Assembly: GCF_002256775.1 (NCBI RefSeq)
Contig: NZ_NCII01000019.1
Location: forward strand, 20,979 to 84,978
Origin: Novosphingobium sp. 17-62-19
GTDB taxonomy: Bacteria; Pseudomonadota; Alphaproteobacteria; Sphingomonadales; Sphingomonadaceae
DNA: 64,000 nucleotides
Reading direction: 5' to 3'
Shown here: positions 35,722 through 46,316 of the stretch, one piece after another
Layout: every line of letters starts with the position of its first letter
Position numbering within the stretch: the first letter of the stretch is position 1
Notes under the pieces: generated by a model
The model's database searches: none
Told to the model about the DNA's origin: nothing
Seen by the model: only the letters and a program-made list of their open reading frames with translations
Program-made: the position numbers and the translations under genes

Positions 35722-36786
35722 ATGCTCTATCAGCTGGCCGAATGGCTGAACTTTGAAGGTTTCAGCAACCTTATCCGCTACCAGACCTTCCGCGCGGGCG
35801 TTACGCTGCTGACCGCGCTGCTGATCGGCCTGATCATCGGGCCGCGCTTCATCAATATGCTGCGCGTGCGGCAGGGTAAGGGCCAGCCGATCCGTGAGGA
35901 CGGCCCCCAGTCTCACCTAGCCAAGCGTGGCACCCCCACGATGGGCGGGCTGATGATCGTTACCGCGCTGTCGCTGTCGCTGCTGCTGTGGATGGATGTG
36001 ACCAACCACCTGATCTGGGCCTGCATCGTGGTGACGCTTGGTTTCGGCCTGATCGGCTTCCTCGACGACTATGACAAGGTCACCAAATATGCGCACAAGG
36101 GCGTTCCCGCCAAGGTGCGCCTTGCCGGTGAATTCGTTGTGGCGGCCGTTGCGGCGTGGCTCGCCGTGGGTGAAACCAACCTCTACGTGCCGGTGTTCAG
36201 CAACCTCTATGTGCCGCTAGGGCCGTTTTACTACCTCTTCGCGATCTTCGTGATCGTGGGCGCAGGCAATGCCGTGAACCTGACCGACGGTCTGGATGGT
36301 CTTGCCATCATGCCGGTCATCATTGCCGCAGGCACCTTCGCAATCATCGCCTATCTGGCTGGCCGCGTCGACTATTCCTCATACCTTGGCATTCCGCATG
36401 TCAAAGGCGCGGGCGAACTGGCGATTTTCTGCGCGGCGATGATGGGAGCAGGGCTTGCATTCCTGTGGTTCAATGCGCCACCTGCCGCCGTGTTCATGGG
36501 TGATACCGGCAGCCTCGCGCTCGGTGGCGCGCTTGGCGTCATCGCTGTTGCCGCACATCATGAAATCGTGCTGGCCATCGTTGGCGGATTGTTCGTGATG
36601 GAAGCCGTGTCGGTGATCGTGCAGGTTGCCGTCTACAAACGCACCGGCAAGCGCGTGTTCCGCATGGCCCCGATCCACCACCATTTCGAACAGCTCGGCT
36701 GGAAGGAATCGACCGTCGTGATCCGCTTCTGGATCGTGTCGATCGTCCTTGCGCTGATCGGCCTTGCCACGCTGAAAGTGCGATGA
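35722..36786 (+). CDS. mraY: Phospho-MurNAc-pentapeptide transferase
   Basis: A 354-residue polytopic enzyme that makes lipid I on undecaprenyl phosphate. About ten membrane helices are visible. The cytoplasmic loop motifs [15 protein letters not shown] and [13 protein letters not shown] with the catalytic aspartates, and the C-terminal [16 protein letters not shown], are all intact. It immediately follows murF and overlaps murD by four bases. Confidence 0.97.
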   Translation: MLYQLAEWLNFEGFSNLIRYQTFRAGVTLLTALLIGLIIGPRFINMLRVRQGKGQPIREDGPQSHLAKRGTPTMGGLMIVTALSLSLLLWMDVTNHLIWACIVVTLGFGLIGFLDDYDKVTKYAHKGVPAKVRLAGEFVVAAVAAWLAVGETNLYVPVFSNLYVPLGPFYYLFAIFVIVGAGNAVNLTDGLDGLAIMPVIIAAGTFAIIAYLAGRVDYSSYLGIPHVKGAGELAIFCAAMMGAGLAFLWFNAPPAAVFMGDTGSLALGGALGVIAVAAHHEIVLAIVGGLFVMEAVSVIVQVAVYKRTGKRVFRMAPIHHHFEQLGWKESTVVIRFWIVSIVLALIGLATLKVR

Positions 36787-38114
36787 TCGTCTCGTCCGCC
36801 TTCGCCGGAAAACGTTTTGCGGTGCTCGGCCTCGCCCGTTCGGGGCAGGCCAGCGTCGAAGCGCTGCTGGCGGGTGGGGCAGACGTTACCGTGTGGGACA
36901 GCCGTGAAGAGCCGCGCGCCGCCTATGAAGGGCGCTGTCAGATTGCCGATCCGCTGGCGATGGACCTCACCGGTTTTGTAGGTGTCGTCGTCAGCCCCGG
37001 CGTGCCACTCAACCGACACCCCATCGCCGCCCATGCTGCCGCGTTCGGCGTGCCGGTGATCGGCGATATTGAACTGTTCGCGCAAGCCCGCGCCGATCTT
37101 CCGCCACATCGCGTGGTCGGCATCACCGGCACCAACGGCAAATCGACCACCACCATGTTGGTCCACCACATCTGCCATGCCGCAGGTCTGGAAGCGCGTC
37201 TGGGCGGCAACATCGGCCTGCCGATCCTCGGGCAGGAGCCGCTGCCAGCCGGTGGCGTCTATGTGCTGGAGCTTTCAAGCTACCAGATCGACCTGACGCA
37301 AAACCTCGATTGCGATGTCGCCGCGCTGATCAACCTCAGCCCCGATCACCTCGATCGTTATGATGGCTTCGCTGGATACGCCGCCGCTAAGGCCCGCTTG
37401 TTCCAGATGCAAGGCCCGCGCAACCATGCCGTGTTCGGCTGCGGTGACGAACACACGCTGGCCATCGCACGCGAAGCATCGGCACGCCATGATGTCGGCT
37501 TCGTCCACGTGGTGCAGCCCGATGCGCTTGAAGGACAGGGCGCTTGGCCCTCGCTGCAAGGTCCGCACAACTTGCAAAACGCGGCCATCGCCGTTGAAAT
37601 CGCCCAGCATCTTGGCATTGCCGAGGCGGTCTGGCGGCCCGCACTTGCCAGCTTCGTCGGCCTGCCACACCGCATGGAACGTGTGGCCGAAGCCGATGGC
37701 GTCCTGTTCGTCAACGACAGCAAGGCCACCAACGCTGCGTCTACAGCGCCCGCACTCGGTGCCTATCCGCGCATTCACTGGATACTCGGCGGATTGCCCA
37801 AAAGCGACAATCTGGACGAATGCGCCCCCTATTTCGGCAATGTCGTCGCGGCTTACACCATCGGGGAAGCCGGGCCGATGTTCGCCCAAATTCTTGACCC
37901 GATCATGCCGGTCAACCGCAGCGAGATGATGTGCGATGCAGTGCGCCAGGCGATGAACGCTGCACAACCCGGCGATGTCGTCATGCTGTCTCCGGCCTGT
38001 GCCAGCTTCGATCAATTTCGCGATTTCGAGGCGCGTGGCGACAGCTTCCGCCAGATCGTCGAGGCATTGATTGAGGATCGGGATACACCCTGTCCTCCGG
38101 GAACTGGTCAATGA
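36783..38114 (+). CDS. murD: UDP-MurNAc-L-alanine:D-glutamate ligase
   Basis: A 443-residue Mur ligase that adds D-glutamate. The ATP loop [14 protein letters not shown], the [10 protein letters not shown] and the [13 protein letters not shown] motifs, and the [12 protein letters not shown] segment are typical. Start and stop are in ATGA overlaps with mraY and ftsW. No anomaly was seen. Confidence 0.97.
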   Translation: MIVSSAFAGKRFAVLGLARSGQASVEALLAGGADVTVWDSREEPRAAYEGRCQIADPLAMDLTGFVGVVVSPGVPLNRHPIAAHAAAFGVPVIGDIELFAQARADLPPHRVVGITGTNGKSTTTMLVHHICHAAGLEARLGGNIGLPILGQEPLPAGGVYVLELSSYQIDLTQNLDCDVAALINLSPDHLDRYDGFAGYAAAKARLFQMQGPRNHAVFGCGDEHTLAIAREASARHDVGFVHVVQPDALEGQGAWPSLQGPHNLQNAAIAVEIAQHLGIAEAVWRPALASFVGLPHRMERVAEADGVLFVNDSKATNAASTAPALGAYPRIHWILGGLPKSDNLDECAPYFGNVVAAYTIGEAGPMFAQILDPIMPVNRSEMMCDAVRQAMNAAQPGDVVMLSPACASFDQFRDFEARGDSFRQIVEALIEDRDTPCPPGTGQ

Positions 38115-39346
38115 GCACCGCGCCCACGCCCACCCGGCTTGTCACTACACCCACGCCCGAAGGCGGCGTGCGCGTAACCGGCCACGGCACGCGTTTCCGT
38201 CGCAGCCGCCGCAGCGAACTGCTGATCTGGTGGCGCGAGATCGATCGTGTGCTGCTCACGCTGATCTTCTCGCTGGTGGCCATCGGCTGCATTGCGGTTG
38301 CCGCGTCGTCACCCGCCAGCGCGCATCGCCTGTCCACCACCAAGAAGACGTTGGCCGATCTCTACTTCTTCTGGGCGCATTTGCGCTGGGTCGCCGTCGG
38401 CATGGTGGCGATGTTCTTCGCCTCGGTCCTGCCCAAGGAAGCCGCACGGCGCGGGGCTATTCTACTGGCAGCGGCTATGGTCATCGGGTTGATGCTCGTC
38501 CCGCTCGTGGGCAGCGAAGTAAAGGGCGCGCGGCGCTGGCTGTGGCTCGGCTTCAGCCTGCAACCTTCGGAATTCTTGAAACCCGGTTTCGCCATTGCGA
38601 TGGCTTGGGTGCTGTCGTGGCGCGTGCGCGATCCCAACCTGCCGGTCATTCCGATCACCGTTGCCATGATGGCGCTGGTCGGCGCACTACTCATGGCACA
38701 GCCTGATTTTGGATCGACCGTGCTGTTCGGCGGGGTGTGGTTCGTGCTGGTGCTGCTTTCAGGGCTCTCGCTTACCAAGATCCTGTGGTCGATGGGCGCG
38801 GGCGTTGTCGGCGTGATAGCGGCCTATCTGTTCTATCCCAACGCCACCAACCGCATCGACAGCTTCCTGTCGGGCGGCAGCGAGTTCGATCAGGTCGACC
38901 TTGCCATGCGCACGCTCACCAACGGCGGGTGGAGCGGTACGGGCCTGTGGCTCGGCAGCCGCAAGAACGCCTTGCCCGAAGCCCACACCGACTACATCTT
39001 TTCGGTGATCGGAGAGGAATTCGGGCTGATTGCCTGCGCGGTCATCGTGATGATCTATTGTGCTATCGCGCTGCGCGTGCTGATGCGCCTGCTTGACGAG
39101 GACGACTTGTTCACCATCCTCGCCGCTGCAGGGTTGACCGCGCAGTTGGTGGGGCAAGCGTTCATCAACATCCTCGTGAACCTGCAACTGTTCCCATCGA
39201 AAGGCATGACCTTGCCGCTGATCAGCTATGGCGGATCGTCAACCATCGCGCTTCTCCTGGGCGTCGGGCTGCTGCTCGCGATCACGCGGCGCAACCCCTA
39301 CCTCTCGCGTGAGAAATTCGACATTTCGGAGCTGGTGCGCAAATGA
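38111..39346 (+). CDS. ftsW: Septal peptidoglycan polymerase FtsW (SEDS family)
   Basis: A 411-residue SEDS glycosyltransferase that polymerises lipid II with FtsI. About ten membrane helices follow a basic, presumably cytoplasmic N-terminus of some 50 residues (RFRRSRRSELLIWWREID). The signature FINILVNLQLFPSKGMTLPL and SYGGSS are intact, as is the catalytic aspartate region MAQPDFGSTVLF. Start and stop overlap the neighbouring genes by four bases. Confidence 0.96.
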   Translation: MSTAPTPTRLVTTPTPEGGVRVTGHGTRFRRSRRSELLIWWREIDRVLLTLIFSLVAIGCIAVAASSPASAHRLSTTKKTLADLYFFWAHLRWVAVGMVAMFFASVLPKEAARRGAILLAAAMVIGLMLVPLVGSEVKGARRWLWLGFSLQPSEFLKPGFAIAMAWVLSWRVRDPNLPVIPITVAMMALVGALLMAQPDFGSTVLFGGVWFVLVLLSGLSLTKILWSMGAGVVGVIAAYLFYPNATNRIDSFLSGGSEFDQVDLAMRTLTNGGWSGTGLWLGSRKNALPEAHTDYIFSVIGEEFGLIACAVIVMIYCAIALRVLMRLLDEDDLFTILAAAGLTAQLVGQAFINILVNLQLFPSKGMTLPLISYGGSSTIALLLGVGLLLAITRRNPYLSREKFDISELVRK

Positions 39347-40509
39347 GCGGCGAGTCACGCCATTACGTCCTCGCCGCAGGCGGCACCGGCGGACACCTTA
39401 TTCCGGCGTTTGCGCTGGCGGTAGAGCTTGAGCGGCGCGGCCATCACGTTGCACTGGTGACCGACGAACGCGGCGCAAAGATCCCTGGCAAGCCCGATTT
39501 CATGCCCGCGCACGTCCTGCCTGCCGGGCGTCTGGCCAGGAACCCCGTTGCCCTGCTCAAGGGCCTTCGCGCCATCTGGCAGGGCCGCGCGATGGCGCTG
39601 CGCCTGTTCGAAAGCTTCCAGCCTTCGTGCGTGATCGGCTTTGGCGGCTATCCCGCCTTGCCCGCACTACTGGCGGCGCTCGCGGCAAAGATCCCGACGG
39701 TGATCCACGAACAGAACGCCGTGCTGGGCCGCGTGAACCGCTACCTTGCAGGCCGCGTCGATGCCATCGCCACCGCCTATGCAGAGATTGACCGGCTCGA
39801 TCCCAAACTGTGGGGTAAGGTCCACCGCGTCGGCAATCCGGTGCGCCCCGAAGTGCTGTCCCTGCGCGGTGAGGCATTCCCCGAAATTACCGAAGACAGC
39901 CTGTTTCGCGTGCTGGTCACCGGCGGCAGCCAGGGCGCCTCAATCCTGTCCGAGGTCGTCCCCGATGGCCTCGCCATGCTCCCGCCCGCATTGCGCCACC
40001 GCCTGCAAGTGACCCAGCAGTGCCGCCCGGAAGACCTCGAAGCTGTCCGCGCACGCTATGCCAATCACGAAATCCCCGCCGAACTCGGCACCTATTTCGA
40101 AGACATGCAGGCCCGCCTTGCCGGAGCGCACCTGTTCATCGGCCGCGCCGGAGCCTCGACCATCGCCGAACTCACCGCCGTTGGCCGCCCCGCCATCCTG
40201 ATCCCGCTGCCTATCGCTACCGATGATCACCAAGCCGCCAACACGCGTGAGATGGTGGCAGCAGGCGGCGCGCGCGCGATCCGCCAGTCCGGCTTCACCC
40301 CGAAGGAACTTGCCAAGCAAATTCAGGTTATGGCCCAGCATCCCCAAACCCTTGCCAATGCCGCCCACGCCGCGTGGAACTGTGGCCTGCCCAACGCCGT
40401 CAGCGATCTTGCCGATCTGGTCGAAAGCTTCGGCGGCGATCCGATCATGGACGTGATCCGCGTGGACAAGCGCAGCCCTGCCACTTCCGGGCAGGAGCAA
40501 CTGGCATGA
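39343..40509 (+). CDS. murG: Lipid II synthase (N-acetylglucosaminyltransferase)
   Basis: A 388-residue GT-B enzyme that adds GlcNAc to lipid I. The N-terminal AAGGTGGHLIPAFALA, the middle VTGGSQGASILSE and the C-terminal GRAGASTIAELTAVGRPAI are the family G-loops and sugar site. The C-terminus is slightly longer than in E. coli. The stop is followed by a 112-base gap that carries a hairpin repeat, the only long interruption before murC. Confidence 0.96.
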   Translation: MSGESRHYVLAAGGTGGHLIPAFALAVELERRGHHVALVTDERGAKIPGKPDFMPAHVLPAGRLARNPVALLKGLRAIWQGRAMALRLFESFQPSCVIGFGGYPALPALLAALAAKIPTVIHEQNAVLGRVNRYLAGRVDAIATAYAEIDRLDPKLWGKVHRVGNPVRPEVLSLRGEAFPEITEDSLFRVLVTGGSQGASILSEVVPDGLAMLPPALRHRLQVTQQCRPEDLEAVRARYANHEIPAELGTYFEDMQARLAGAHLFIGRAGASTIAELTAVGRPAILIPLPIATDDHQAANTREMVAAGGARAIRQSGFTPKELAKQIQVMAQHPQTLANAAHAAWNCGLPNAVSDLADLVESFGGDPIMDVIRVDKRSPATSGQEQLA

Positions 40510-40510
40510 T

Positions 40511-40588
40511 CCTTCGACAGGCTCAGGATGAGTGGGCCTTTTCTTCCCTCCCAACCCCGCTCGTGCTGAGGCCTGAGCCTGTCGAAGG
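40511..40588. repeat. Inverted-repeat element inside the dcw cluster (CCTTCGACA family)
   Basis: Arms CCTTCGACAGGCTCAGG at 40511-40527 and its perfect reverse complement at 40572-40588 bracket 44 bases. It sits between murG and murC. A copy of the same family lies at 54679-54746. Confidence 0.85.
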
Positions 40589-40621
40589 GGCGAAGCACGC
40601 CCGCACAACCGGAGATGCAAA

Positions 40622-42034
40622 GTGAAAGGTGTCGGCACCGAAATCGGGACGATCCACTTCGTCGGCATCGGCGGCATCGGCATGTCCGGCATTGCCGAAG
40701 TCATGCACAACATGGGCTATGCGGTGCAGGGCTCTGACATGGCCGAAAGCTATGTCGTCGATGGCCTGCGCAAGCGTGGCATCAAGGTGCTGATCGGCCA
40801 GAAGACCGAAAACGTCGATGGCGTGGCTGTGGTCGTCACGTCCACCGCCGTGAAGCGTGACAATCCTGAAGTCGTCGCCGCGCTTGAAAACCGTATCCCG
40901 GTCGTCCGCCGTGCCGAAATGCTGGCCGAACTGATGCGCCTGAAAAGCACCGTTGCGGTGGCGGGTACGCACGGAAAGACCACCACCACCTCGATGATCG
41001 CCTGCCTGCTCGATGCAGGCGGGGTGGACCCCACCGTGATCAACGGCGGCATCATCAACTCTTACGGCTCGAACGCCCGTCTGGGTGACAGCGACTGGAT
41101 GGTGGTCGAGGCTGACGAGAGCGACGGTTCGTTCCTGCGGCTCGATGGCACGCTGGCGGTCGTCACCAACATCGATCCCGAACATCTCGATCACTACGGC
41201 AGCTTCGAAAAAGTGAAGTCTGCCTTCGTCGAATTTATTGAAAACGTGCCGTTCTATGGCGCCGCCATGCTGTGCATCGATCACCCGGAAGTTCAGGCTA
41301 TCATCCCCAAAGTGCGGGACCGCCGTGTGGTTACCTATGGCTTCTCCGCACAGGCAGATGTGCGCGGTGAGGCTGTGACGCCGATCCCCGGCGGCAATCG
41401 CTTCGATGTGCTGCTGCGCCAGCGCGATGGTTCGTTCCGCCGAATCGAGGGCCTCGAACTGCCGATGCCCGGCCGCCACAACGTCCAGAACGCGCTCGCC
41501 GCCGTGGCCGTCGCAGCAGAAATGGGCGTATCGGACGAACTGATCTGCACCGGCTTTGCCAAGTTCGGCGGGGTCAAGCGCCGCTTCACAAAGGTAGGCG
41601 AAGTGGCCGGTGCTACGATTATCGACGACTACGGCCACCACCCGGTTGAAATCCGCGCCGTCCTCGCCGCCGCGCGCGAAGGCGTACAGAACCGCGTGAT
41701 CGCCGTGGTCCAGCCGCACCGCTTCACGCGCTTGCGCGATCACATGGAAGACTTCCAGGGTGCGTTCAACGATGCCGACGTGGTCTATGCCGCGCCGGTT
41801 TACCCTGCGGGTGAACAACCCATCGAAGGCGTGGACAGCGCCGCCATGGTCGAAGGCATCAAGGCGCGCGGCCACCGCAGCGCGCATCTGATCGCCGGGC
41901 CGGAGGCGCTCGCGCAGGAACTCGCTGCCACCGTGCAGCCGGGTGACATGGTCGTCTGCCTTGGCGCGGGCGACATCACCAAGTGGGCCGCAGGGCTGGC
42001 CGATGCGATTGCGGCTGAGAGGGGGCAGGGGTGA
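40622..42034 (+). CDS. murC: UDP-MurNAc:L-alanine ligase
   Basis: A 470-residue Mur ligase that adds the first peptide residue, L-alanine. The N-terminal [19 protein letters not shown], the ATP loop [15 protein letters not shown] and the [14 protein letters not shown] motif are intact. The GTG start has GGAG seven or eight bases upstream, so murC has its own ribosome site rather than coupling to murG. It overlaps murB by four bases. Confidence 0.97.
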   Translation: MKGVGTEIGTIHFVGIGGIGMSGIAEVMHNMGYAVQGSDMAESYVVDGLRKRGIKVLIGQKTENVDGVAVVVTSTAVKRDNPEVVAALENRIPVVRRAEMLAELMRLKSTVAVAGTHGKTTTTSMIACLLDAGGVDPTVINGGIINSYGSNARLGDSDWMVVEADESDGSFLRLDGTLAVVTNIDPEHLDHYGSFEKVKSAFVEFIENVPFYGAAMLCIDHPEVQAIIPKVRDRRVVTYGFSAQADVRGEAVTPIPGGNRFDVLLRQRDGSFRRIEGLELPMPGRHNVQNALAAVAVAAEMGVSDELICTGFAKFGGVKRRFTKVGEVAGATIIDDYGHHPVEIRAVLAAAREGVQNRVIAVVQPHRFTRLRDHMEDFQGAFNDADVVYAAPVYPAGEQPIEGVDSAAMVEGIKARGHRSAHLIAGPEALAQELAATVQPGDMVVCLGAGDITKWAAGLADAIAAERGQG

Positions 42035-42924
42035 CAACCATCGCGCTGCCGCAGGTTCGCGGCAAGCTCACGCCCAACGCCCCGCTTGCCCCACTGGTCT
42101 GGTTCAAGTCCGGCGGCACTGCCGACTGGCTGTTCGAGCCGAAGGACGTGGCCGACCTGCAGGATTTCCTTGGCAACCTCGCCCCTGACGTCCCGGTCAT
42201 GGCGCTCGGCCTCGGCTCCAACCTGATCGTCCGCGATGGCGGCGTCCCCGGCGTGGTCATTCGCCTCGGCAAGGCCTTCGCCAAGGTCGAGCGAGTCGAT
42301 GAAACCACACTCAATTGCGGCGGCGGTGCCAGCGGCATTCTCGTCTCCTCAACAGCGCGGGACAACGGCATTGCAGGTCTGGAGTTCCTCCGCTCGATCC
42401 CCGGCACAGTCGGCGGTTTCGTGCGCATGAATGGTGGGGCCTATGGCCGTGAGGTCAAGGACGTGCTGATCGATTGCGACGTCGTGATCCGCTCGGGCGA
42501 AATCGCCACGCTGCCCTTGAGCGAACTCGGCTACACTTACCGCCACTCGGATCTCACCGATGGCTGCGTCGTCGTCGCCGCACGCTTCCGGGGTGAACCT
42601 GGCGATCCGCAAGCGATCCAGACCGAAATGGACCGCATCAGCGCCGCGCGCGAAGCCTCGCAACCGCTGCGCTCCAAAACCGGCGGCTCCACCTTCAAGA
42701 ACCCTGATGGCGCAAAGGCTTGGGAACTGGTCGACAAGGCCGGTTGCCGAGGGCTGACCATCGGTGGCGCACAAGTCAGTGAAAAGCACACCAACTTCCT
42801 CATCAACACCGGCACTGCCACCAGCGCCGAAATCGAGGAACTGGGCGAGGAAGTCCGCCGCCGCGTGAAAGACAGCGCAGGCGTGGACCTCGAATGGGAA
42901 ATCAAAAGGATCGGCCGCAAGTGA
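42031..42924 (+). CDS. murB: UDP-N-acetylenolpyruvoylglucosamine reductase
   Basis: A 297-residue FAD enzyme that reduces UDP-GlcNAc-enolpyruvate to UDP-MurNAc. Type II-like features are the short C-terminal domain and the motifs [29 protein letters not shown] and [13 protein letters not shown] with the catalytic serine. The GTG start overlaps the murC stop, and the end overlaps ddlB. It is a standard member of the cluster. Confidence 0.96.
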   Translation: MTTIALPQVRGKLTPNAPLAPLVWFKSGGTADWLFEPKDVADLQDFLGNLAPDVPVMALGLGSNLIVRDGGVPGVVIRLGKAFAKVERVDETTLNCGGGASGILVSSTARDNGIAGLEFLRSIPGTVGGFVRMNGGAYGREVKDVLIDCDVVIRSGEIATLPLSELGYTYRHSDLTDGCVVVAARFRGEPGDPQAIQTEMDRISAAREASQPLRSKTGGSTFKNPDGAKAWELVDKAGCRGLTIGGAQVSEKHTNFLINTGTATSAEIEELGEEVRRRVKDSAGVDLEWEIKRIGRK

Positions 42925-43862
42925 CTCTCCCTAAACTTCACGTAGCCGTGCTGATGGGCGGCTGGTCGAGCGAGCGTCCGGTCTCGCTCATGTCGGGCGA
43001 GGGCGTGGCCAAGGCGCTTGAATCCAAGGGCCACAAGGTCACCCGCATCGACATGGACCACGACGTTGCGCTGCGTCTGTCCGAAGCAAAGCCCGATGTC
43101 GTGTTCAACGCGCTCCATGGCACGCCGGGCGAGGACGGGACGATTCAGGGCCTGATGGACATCATGGGCCTGACCTACACCCACTCCGGTCTTGCCACGT
43201 CGGTCATCGCCATCGACAAGGAACTGACCAAGCTCGCACTCGTCCCCCACGGCATCCCCATGCCGGGCGGGCGCATGGTCAAGACGGAAGACCTCTACAA
43301 GGCCGACCCACTCCCGCGTCCTTATGTGCTCAAGCCTGTGAACGAAGGCTCCTCGGTCGGCGTCGCCATCGTCACCGCAGATGGCAACTATGGCAACCCG
43401 ATCAGCGCGGACAGCAAAGGCCCGTGGCAGGAATTCGACCAGCTTCTGGCCGAACCCTTTATCCGTGGCCTCGAACTGACCACAGCCGTCATCGGAGACC
43501 GCGCGCTGCTCGTTACCGAACTGCGGCCCAAGTCCGGCTTCTACGATTTCGATGCCAAGTACACCGATGGCATGACCGACCACATCTGCCCGGCCGAAAT
43601 CCCCGACGAAATCACCGAGGCGTGCAAGCAGATTGCCCTGCGCGCGCACCAGTTGCTCGGTTGCAAGGGCACGAGCCGCTCGGACTTCCGCTGGGATGAT
43701 CAACAGGGCGTCGAAGGGCTGTTTCTGCTCGAAGTGAACACCCAGCCCGGTATGACCCCGCTCAGCCTCGTGCCTGAACAGGCCCGCGCGCTGGGCATGG
43801 ACTATCCCGATCTGGTCGAGGCAATCATCGCCGAGGCTCTTCAGGACGCAGGAAAGGCCTGA
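42921..43862 (+). CDS. ddlB: D-alanine-D-alanine ligase
   Basis: A 313-residue ATP-grasp enzyme making D-Ala-D-Ala for MurF. The N-terminal AVLMGGWSSERPVSLMSG, the ATP-binding KPVNEGSSVGVAIV and the C-terminal LLEVNTQPGMTPLSLVP motif are intact. GTG 42921 overlaps the murB stop; the frame is open a little further upstream without family similarity. It ends four bases before ftsQ. Confidence 0.96.
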   Translation: MTLPKLHVAVLMGGWSSERPVSLMSGEGVAKALESKGHKVTRIDMDHDVALRLSEAKPDVVFNALHGTPGEDGTIQGLMDIMGLTYTHSGLATSVIAIDKELTKLALVPHGIPMPGGRMVKTEDLYKADPLPRPYVLKPVNEGSSVGVAIVTADGNYGNPISADSKGPWQEFDQLLAEPFIRGLELTTAVIGDRALLVTELRPKSGFYDFDAKYTDGMTDHICPAEIPDEITEACKQIALRAHQLLGCKGTSRSDFRWDDQQGVEGLFLLEVNTQPGMTPLSLVPEQARALGMDYPDLVEAIIAEALQDAGKA

Positions 43863-43865
43863 ATC

Positions 43866-44831
43866 ATGGCGCAGACGATCAAGCGAGGCGGAAAGGGTGT
43901 GCGGCGCGCGGCAGCAGCGCGCACAACGCAGCGCAAGGTCCAGACTGCGCGCAAGCAGACCGGTTCGCTGCTCGACAGCGTGATGGTGTGGATGCCGTTC
44001 AGCGAAGAGACGCTGCACCGCATCGTGATGTTGCTGATCCTTGGCGTAACCGTGGCCATCGTCTGGACCGTTGCGGTCTTGGCAGGCGTTCCCGCGCTTG
44101 CATCTGAGCAGGCCGCGCTCATCGCATCGGATGCGGGCTTCAAGGTCAGCCACCTCGAAGTGCGCGGCGTAAACCGCATGAACGAGCAGAAGATCTACGA
44201 AAAGATCCTCGGCCAGAACGATCGTGCGATGACCACGCTCAATCTTGCCGCGCTGCGCGATGAATTGAACGCCATCTCGTGGGTCAAGGATGCGCGGGTT
44301 TCCCGCAAACTTCCCGATACGCTGGTGATCGACATTGTCGAACGCAGCCCCCACGCGGTGCTGCGCAAGCCTGACCGGCTGGTGCTGATCGACGATACCG
44401 GGGCTGAACTCGAAACGGTCAAACCTGATCGCGCCAAGGGTATGCTCGTCCTCACAGGCTTGGGCGTGGGCAAGCGCGTGCAGGATCTCACGCACCTGCT
44501 CGATGCCGCCCCTGCGCTGAAGCCGCAAGTTGCCGAAGCCGAATGGGTCGGCAACCGCCGTTGGAACCTGACCTTCAAGACCGGCCAAATCCTCGTCCTG
44601 CCCGAGGGCGACGAAAAGTCGGCAGGCGCCTTGCTCAGCTTTGCCCGCATGGATGGCGTCAATCGCCTGCTCGGTGGCAAGGTTGCCGCGTTCGACATGC
44701 GCGCTGGCGACCGCATTTACATGCGCGTACCGGGCCACGCCGAAGAGCAGGCCGAAGAAAAGCGCGCCGCCGCGCAGGCGAAAGCCGAAGCCAAGCGCAT
44801 CGCCGCCGCCGCCCGCGCTGACGAGGGCTGA
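43866..44831 (+). CDS. ftsQ: Cell division protein FtsQ
   Basis: A 321-residue bitopic division protein. A long basic N-terminus (about 60 residues, rich in Arg and Lys) leads to one membrane helix (VMLLILGVTVAIVWTVAVLAG), a POTRA domain (FKVSHLEVRGVNRMNEQKI) and the FtsQ beta domain. The last 35 or so residues form a charged Ala/Lys/Glu tail (EEQAEEKRAAAQAKAEAKRI), not usual for the family. It recruits FtsL and FtsB. No FtsB gene is in this window. Position before ftsA supports the identity. Confidence 0.93.
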   Translation: MAQTIKRGGKGVRRAAAARTTQRKVQTARKQTGSLLDSVMVWMPFSEETLHRIVMLLILGVTVAIVWTVAVLAGVPALASEQAALIASDAGFKVSHLEVRGVNRMNEQKIYEKILGQNDRAMTTLNLAALRDELNAISWVKDARVSRKLPDTLVIDIVERSPHAVLRKPDRLVLIDDTGAELETVKPDRAKGMLVLTGLGVGKRVQDLTHLLDAAPALKPQVAEAEWVGNRRWNLTFKTGQILVLPEGDEKSAGALLSFARMDGVNRLLGGKVAAFDMRAGDRIYMRVPGHAEEQAEEKRAAAQAKAEAKRIAAAARADEG

Positions 44832-44840
44832 TCGCACCAC

Positions 44841-46121
44841 ATGGCCACGCCGCGCATCACCAAGGTTTTTGCAGCCGTCAATATCGGCTCTTTCCGCGTG
44901 TCAGCGATGATCGCAGGCCTGTCGGAAACTGGCGAGATGGTCGTGCTCGGTTCGGGCCACCGCGCAGCACAAGGGATCAAGCGCGGCTACATCACCGATA
45001 TGCAGGCCGCCACGCATTCGGTCCGCGATGCGATCGAACGTGCTGAAAAGATGGCCAACATTGGCATCCAGAAAGTGTGGATCGGTTGTTCGGGCGCTGG
45101 CCTTGGCAGCACCACCGCCAAGGTTGAAGTCGACATCGGCGGTCGCCGCATCGAACAGGACGATATCGAGCACCTGCTGGTCGCCGGGCGTGAAGTGATC
45201 GAACCCGATGGCCGCACCGTCCTCCACGCCCAGCCTGCACACTATACATTGGATGGCGCACACGGCGTGCCCAATCCCAAGGGCCTCCATGCCGAACGGC
45301 TCGCGGTCGACATCCACGTCATGCTGGCCGATGGCGCACCCATCCGTAATATCCGCGAGGCGGTGCAGAACGCGCATCTCGATGTAGAAGCCGTGGTTGG
45401 CTCACCCATCGCTGCGGGCCACGCCTGCCTGACGCCCGAAGAGCGCGAGCTTGGCGTCGCGCTAGTAGAATTCGGCGCGGAAGTGACCACAGTTTCGGTC
45501 CACGCCGCTGGAATGCTGCTCGGAATGCAGGTTATCCAGTATGGTTCGGGCGACATTACCGATGCCATCGCTTCGGCCTTCGGCATTCGCCGCTATCAGG
45601 CCGAACGCCTCAAATGCATGTCCGGTTCGGCGATCGCCAGCCCTGCCGATCACCGCGAGATGATCCCGGTCAATGCGCCGGGCGATCCCGAAGGCGGCCC
45701 CGTGGCGCGCCATGCCGATGACAAGAATCGCATTCCCCGCGCCGAACTGATCTCGGTCATCACACAGCAACTGGGCTTCTTCACAGAAGAAGTGTCAAAG
45801 GCGCTCAAAGCGATGGGCTTTGTTGGCCAAACGGGGCAGCAGGTCGTCCTCACTGGCGGCGGCGCACAGCTTCCCGGCCTTGCCGACTATGCGCAATCCG
45901 CGCTCGGTCGCCCGGTCCGCATCGGCTCTCCACCAACGATGGTAGGCCTTCCTCCCGGCCACGCGACTCCAAGTTCCACGACTTTGGTCGGCCTCGTGCT
46001 CTTTGCGGCTGCCGATCCGGTCGACATTCGCAGCGTTGGCCCGGCCTACACGCCGGATGGTTCCTACAAGGGCGTTGGTCTGCTCAATCGGCTGGCCCGC
46101 GCCGTAAAAGATTACTTCTGA
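44841..46121 (+). CDS. ftsA: Cell division protein FtsA
   Basis: A 426-residue actin-like protein that tethers FtsZ filaments to the membrane. The SHS2/1C insertion, the ATP-binding motifs (AAVNIGSFRVSAMIAG, LVEFGAEVTTVSVHA, VVLTGGGAQLPGL) and a C-terminal amphipathic helix (GLLNRLARAVKDYF) are visible. It ends 195 bases before ftsZ, which has its own leader. The length and order are normal. Confidence 0.96.
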   Translation: MATPRITKVFAAVNIGSFRVSAMIAGLSETGEMVVLGSGHRAAQGIKRGYITDMQAATHSVRDAIERAEKMANIGIQKVWIGCSGAGLGSTTAKVEVDIGGRRIEQDDIEHLLVAGREVIEPDGRTVLHAQPAHYTLDGAHGVPNPKGLHAERLAVDIHVMLADGAPIRNIREAVQNAHLDVEAVVGSPIAAGHACLTPEERELGVALVEFGAEVTTVSVHAAGMLLGMQVIQYGSGDITDAIASAFGIRRYQAERLKCMSGSAIASPADHREMIPVNAPGDPEGGPVARHADDKNRIPRAELISVITQQLGFFTEEVSKALKAMGFVGQTGQQVVLTGGGAQLPGLADYAQSALGRPVRIGSPPTMVGLPPGHATPSSTTLVGLVLFAAADPVDIRSVGPAYTPDGSYKGVGLLNRLARAVKDYF

Positions 46122-46137
46122 ACGGAGTTTTCCACCG

Positions 46138-46159
46138 TTCCGGCTCGAAATGGCCGGAA
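46138..46159. promoter_or_regulatory. Hairpin in the ftsA-ftsZ spacer
   Basis: TTCCGGC and GCCGGAA arms with an 8-base loop lie just after ftsA. No T tract follows. It may attenuate read-through from ftsA or protect the 3' end of the upstream message. Confidence 0.4.
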
Positions 46160-46175
46160 ACATTGACCGTCATAG

Positions 46176-46184
46176 TGCTGCAAC
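46176..46184 (-). promoter_or_regulatory. DnaA-box-like site before ftsZ
   Basis: Minus-strand TTTTCCACA fits the consensus TTWTNCACA. It overlaps the first arm of an AACCTGT/ACAGGTT inverted repeat (46172-46178 and 46233-46239). A GATTC (CcrM-type) site lies at 46210-46214. Confidence 0.35.
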
Positions 46185-46316
46185 CTGTGGAAAAGGTTGT
46201 GGGGCCTTTGATTCGATGAGCCTGCTTGTGCAACAGGTTAATGTGAAATTGTCCAATCGTGCCAAAGGTCGGAAACGGCCCTCGGCAAAAGCAGCGACCC
46301 GCTTGGGAGACCGACT

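Noticed and set aside
42537-44840. A 767-codon open frame on the minus strand
   Set aside because: It lies opposite ddlB, ftsQ and the end of murB, which are clear genes. Its product is rich in His, Arg and Ala with no family features, as expected of antisense frames in high-GC DNA.
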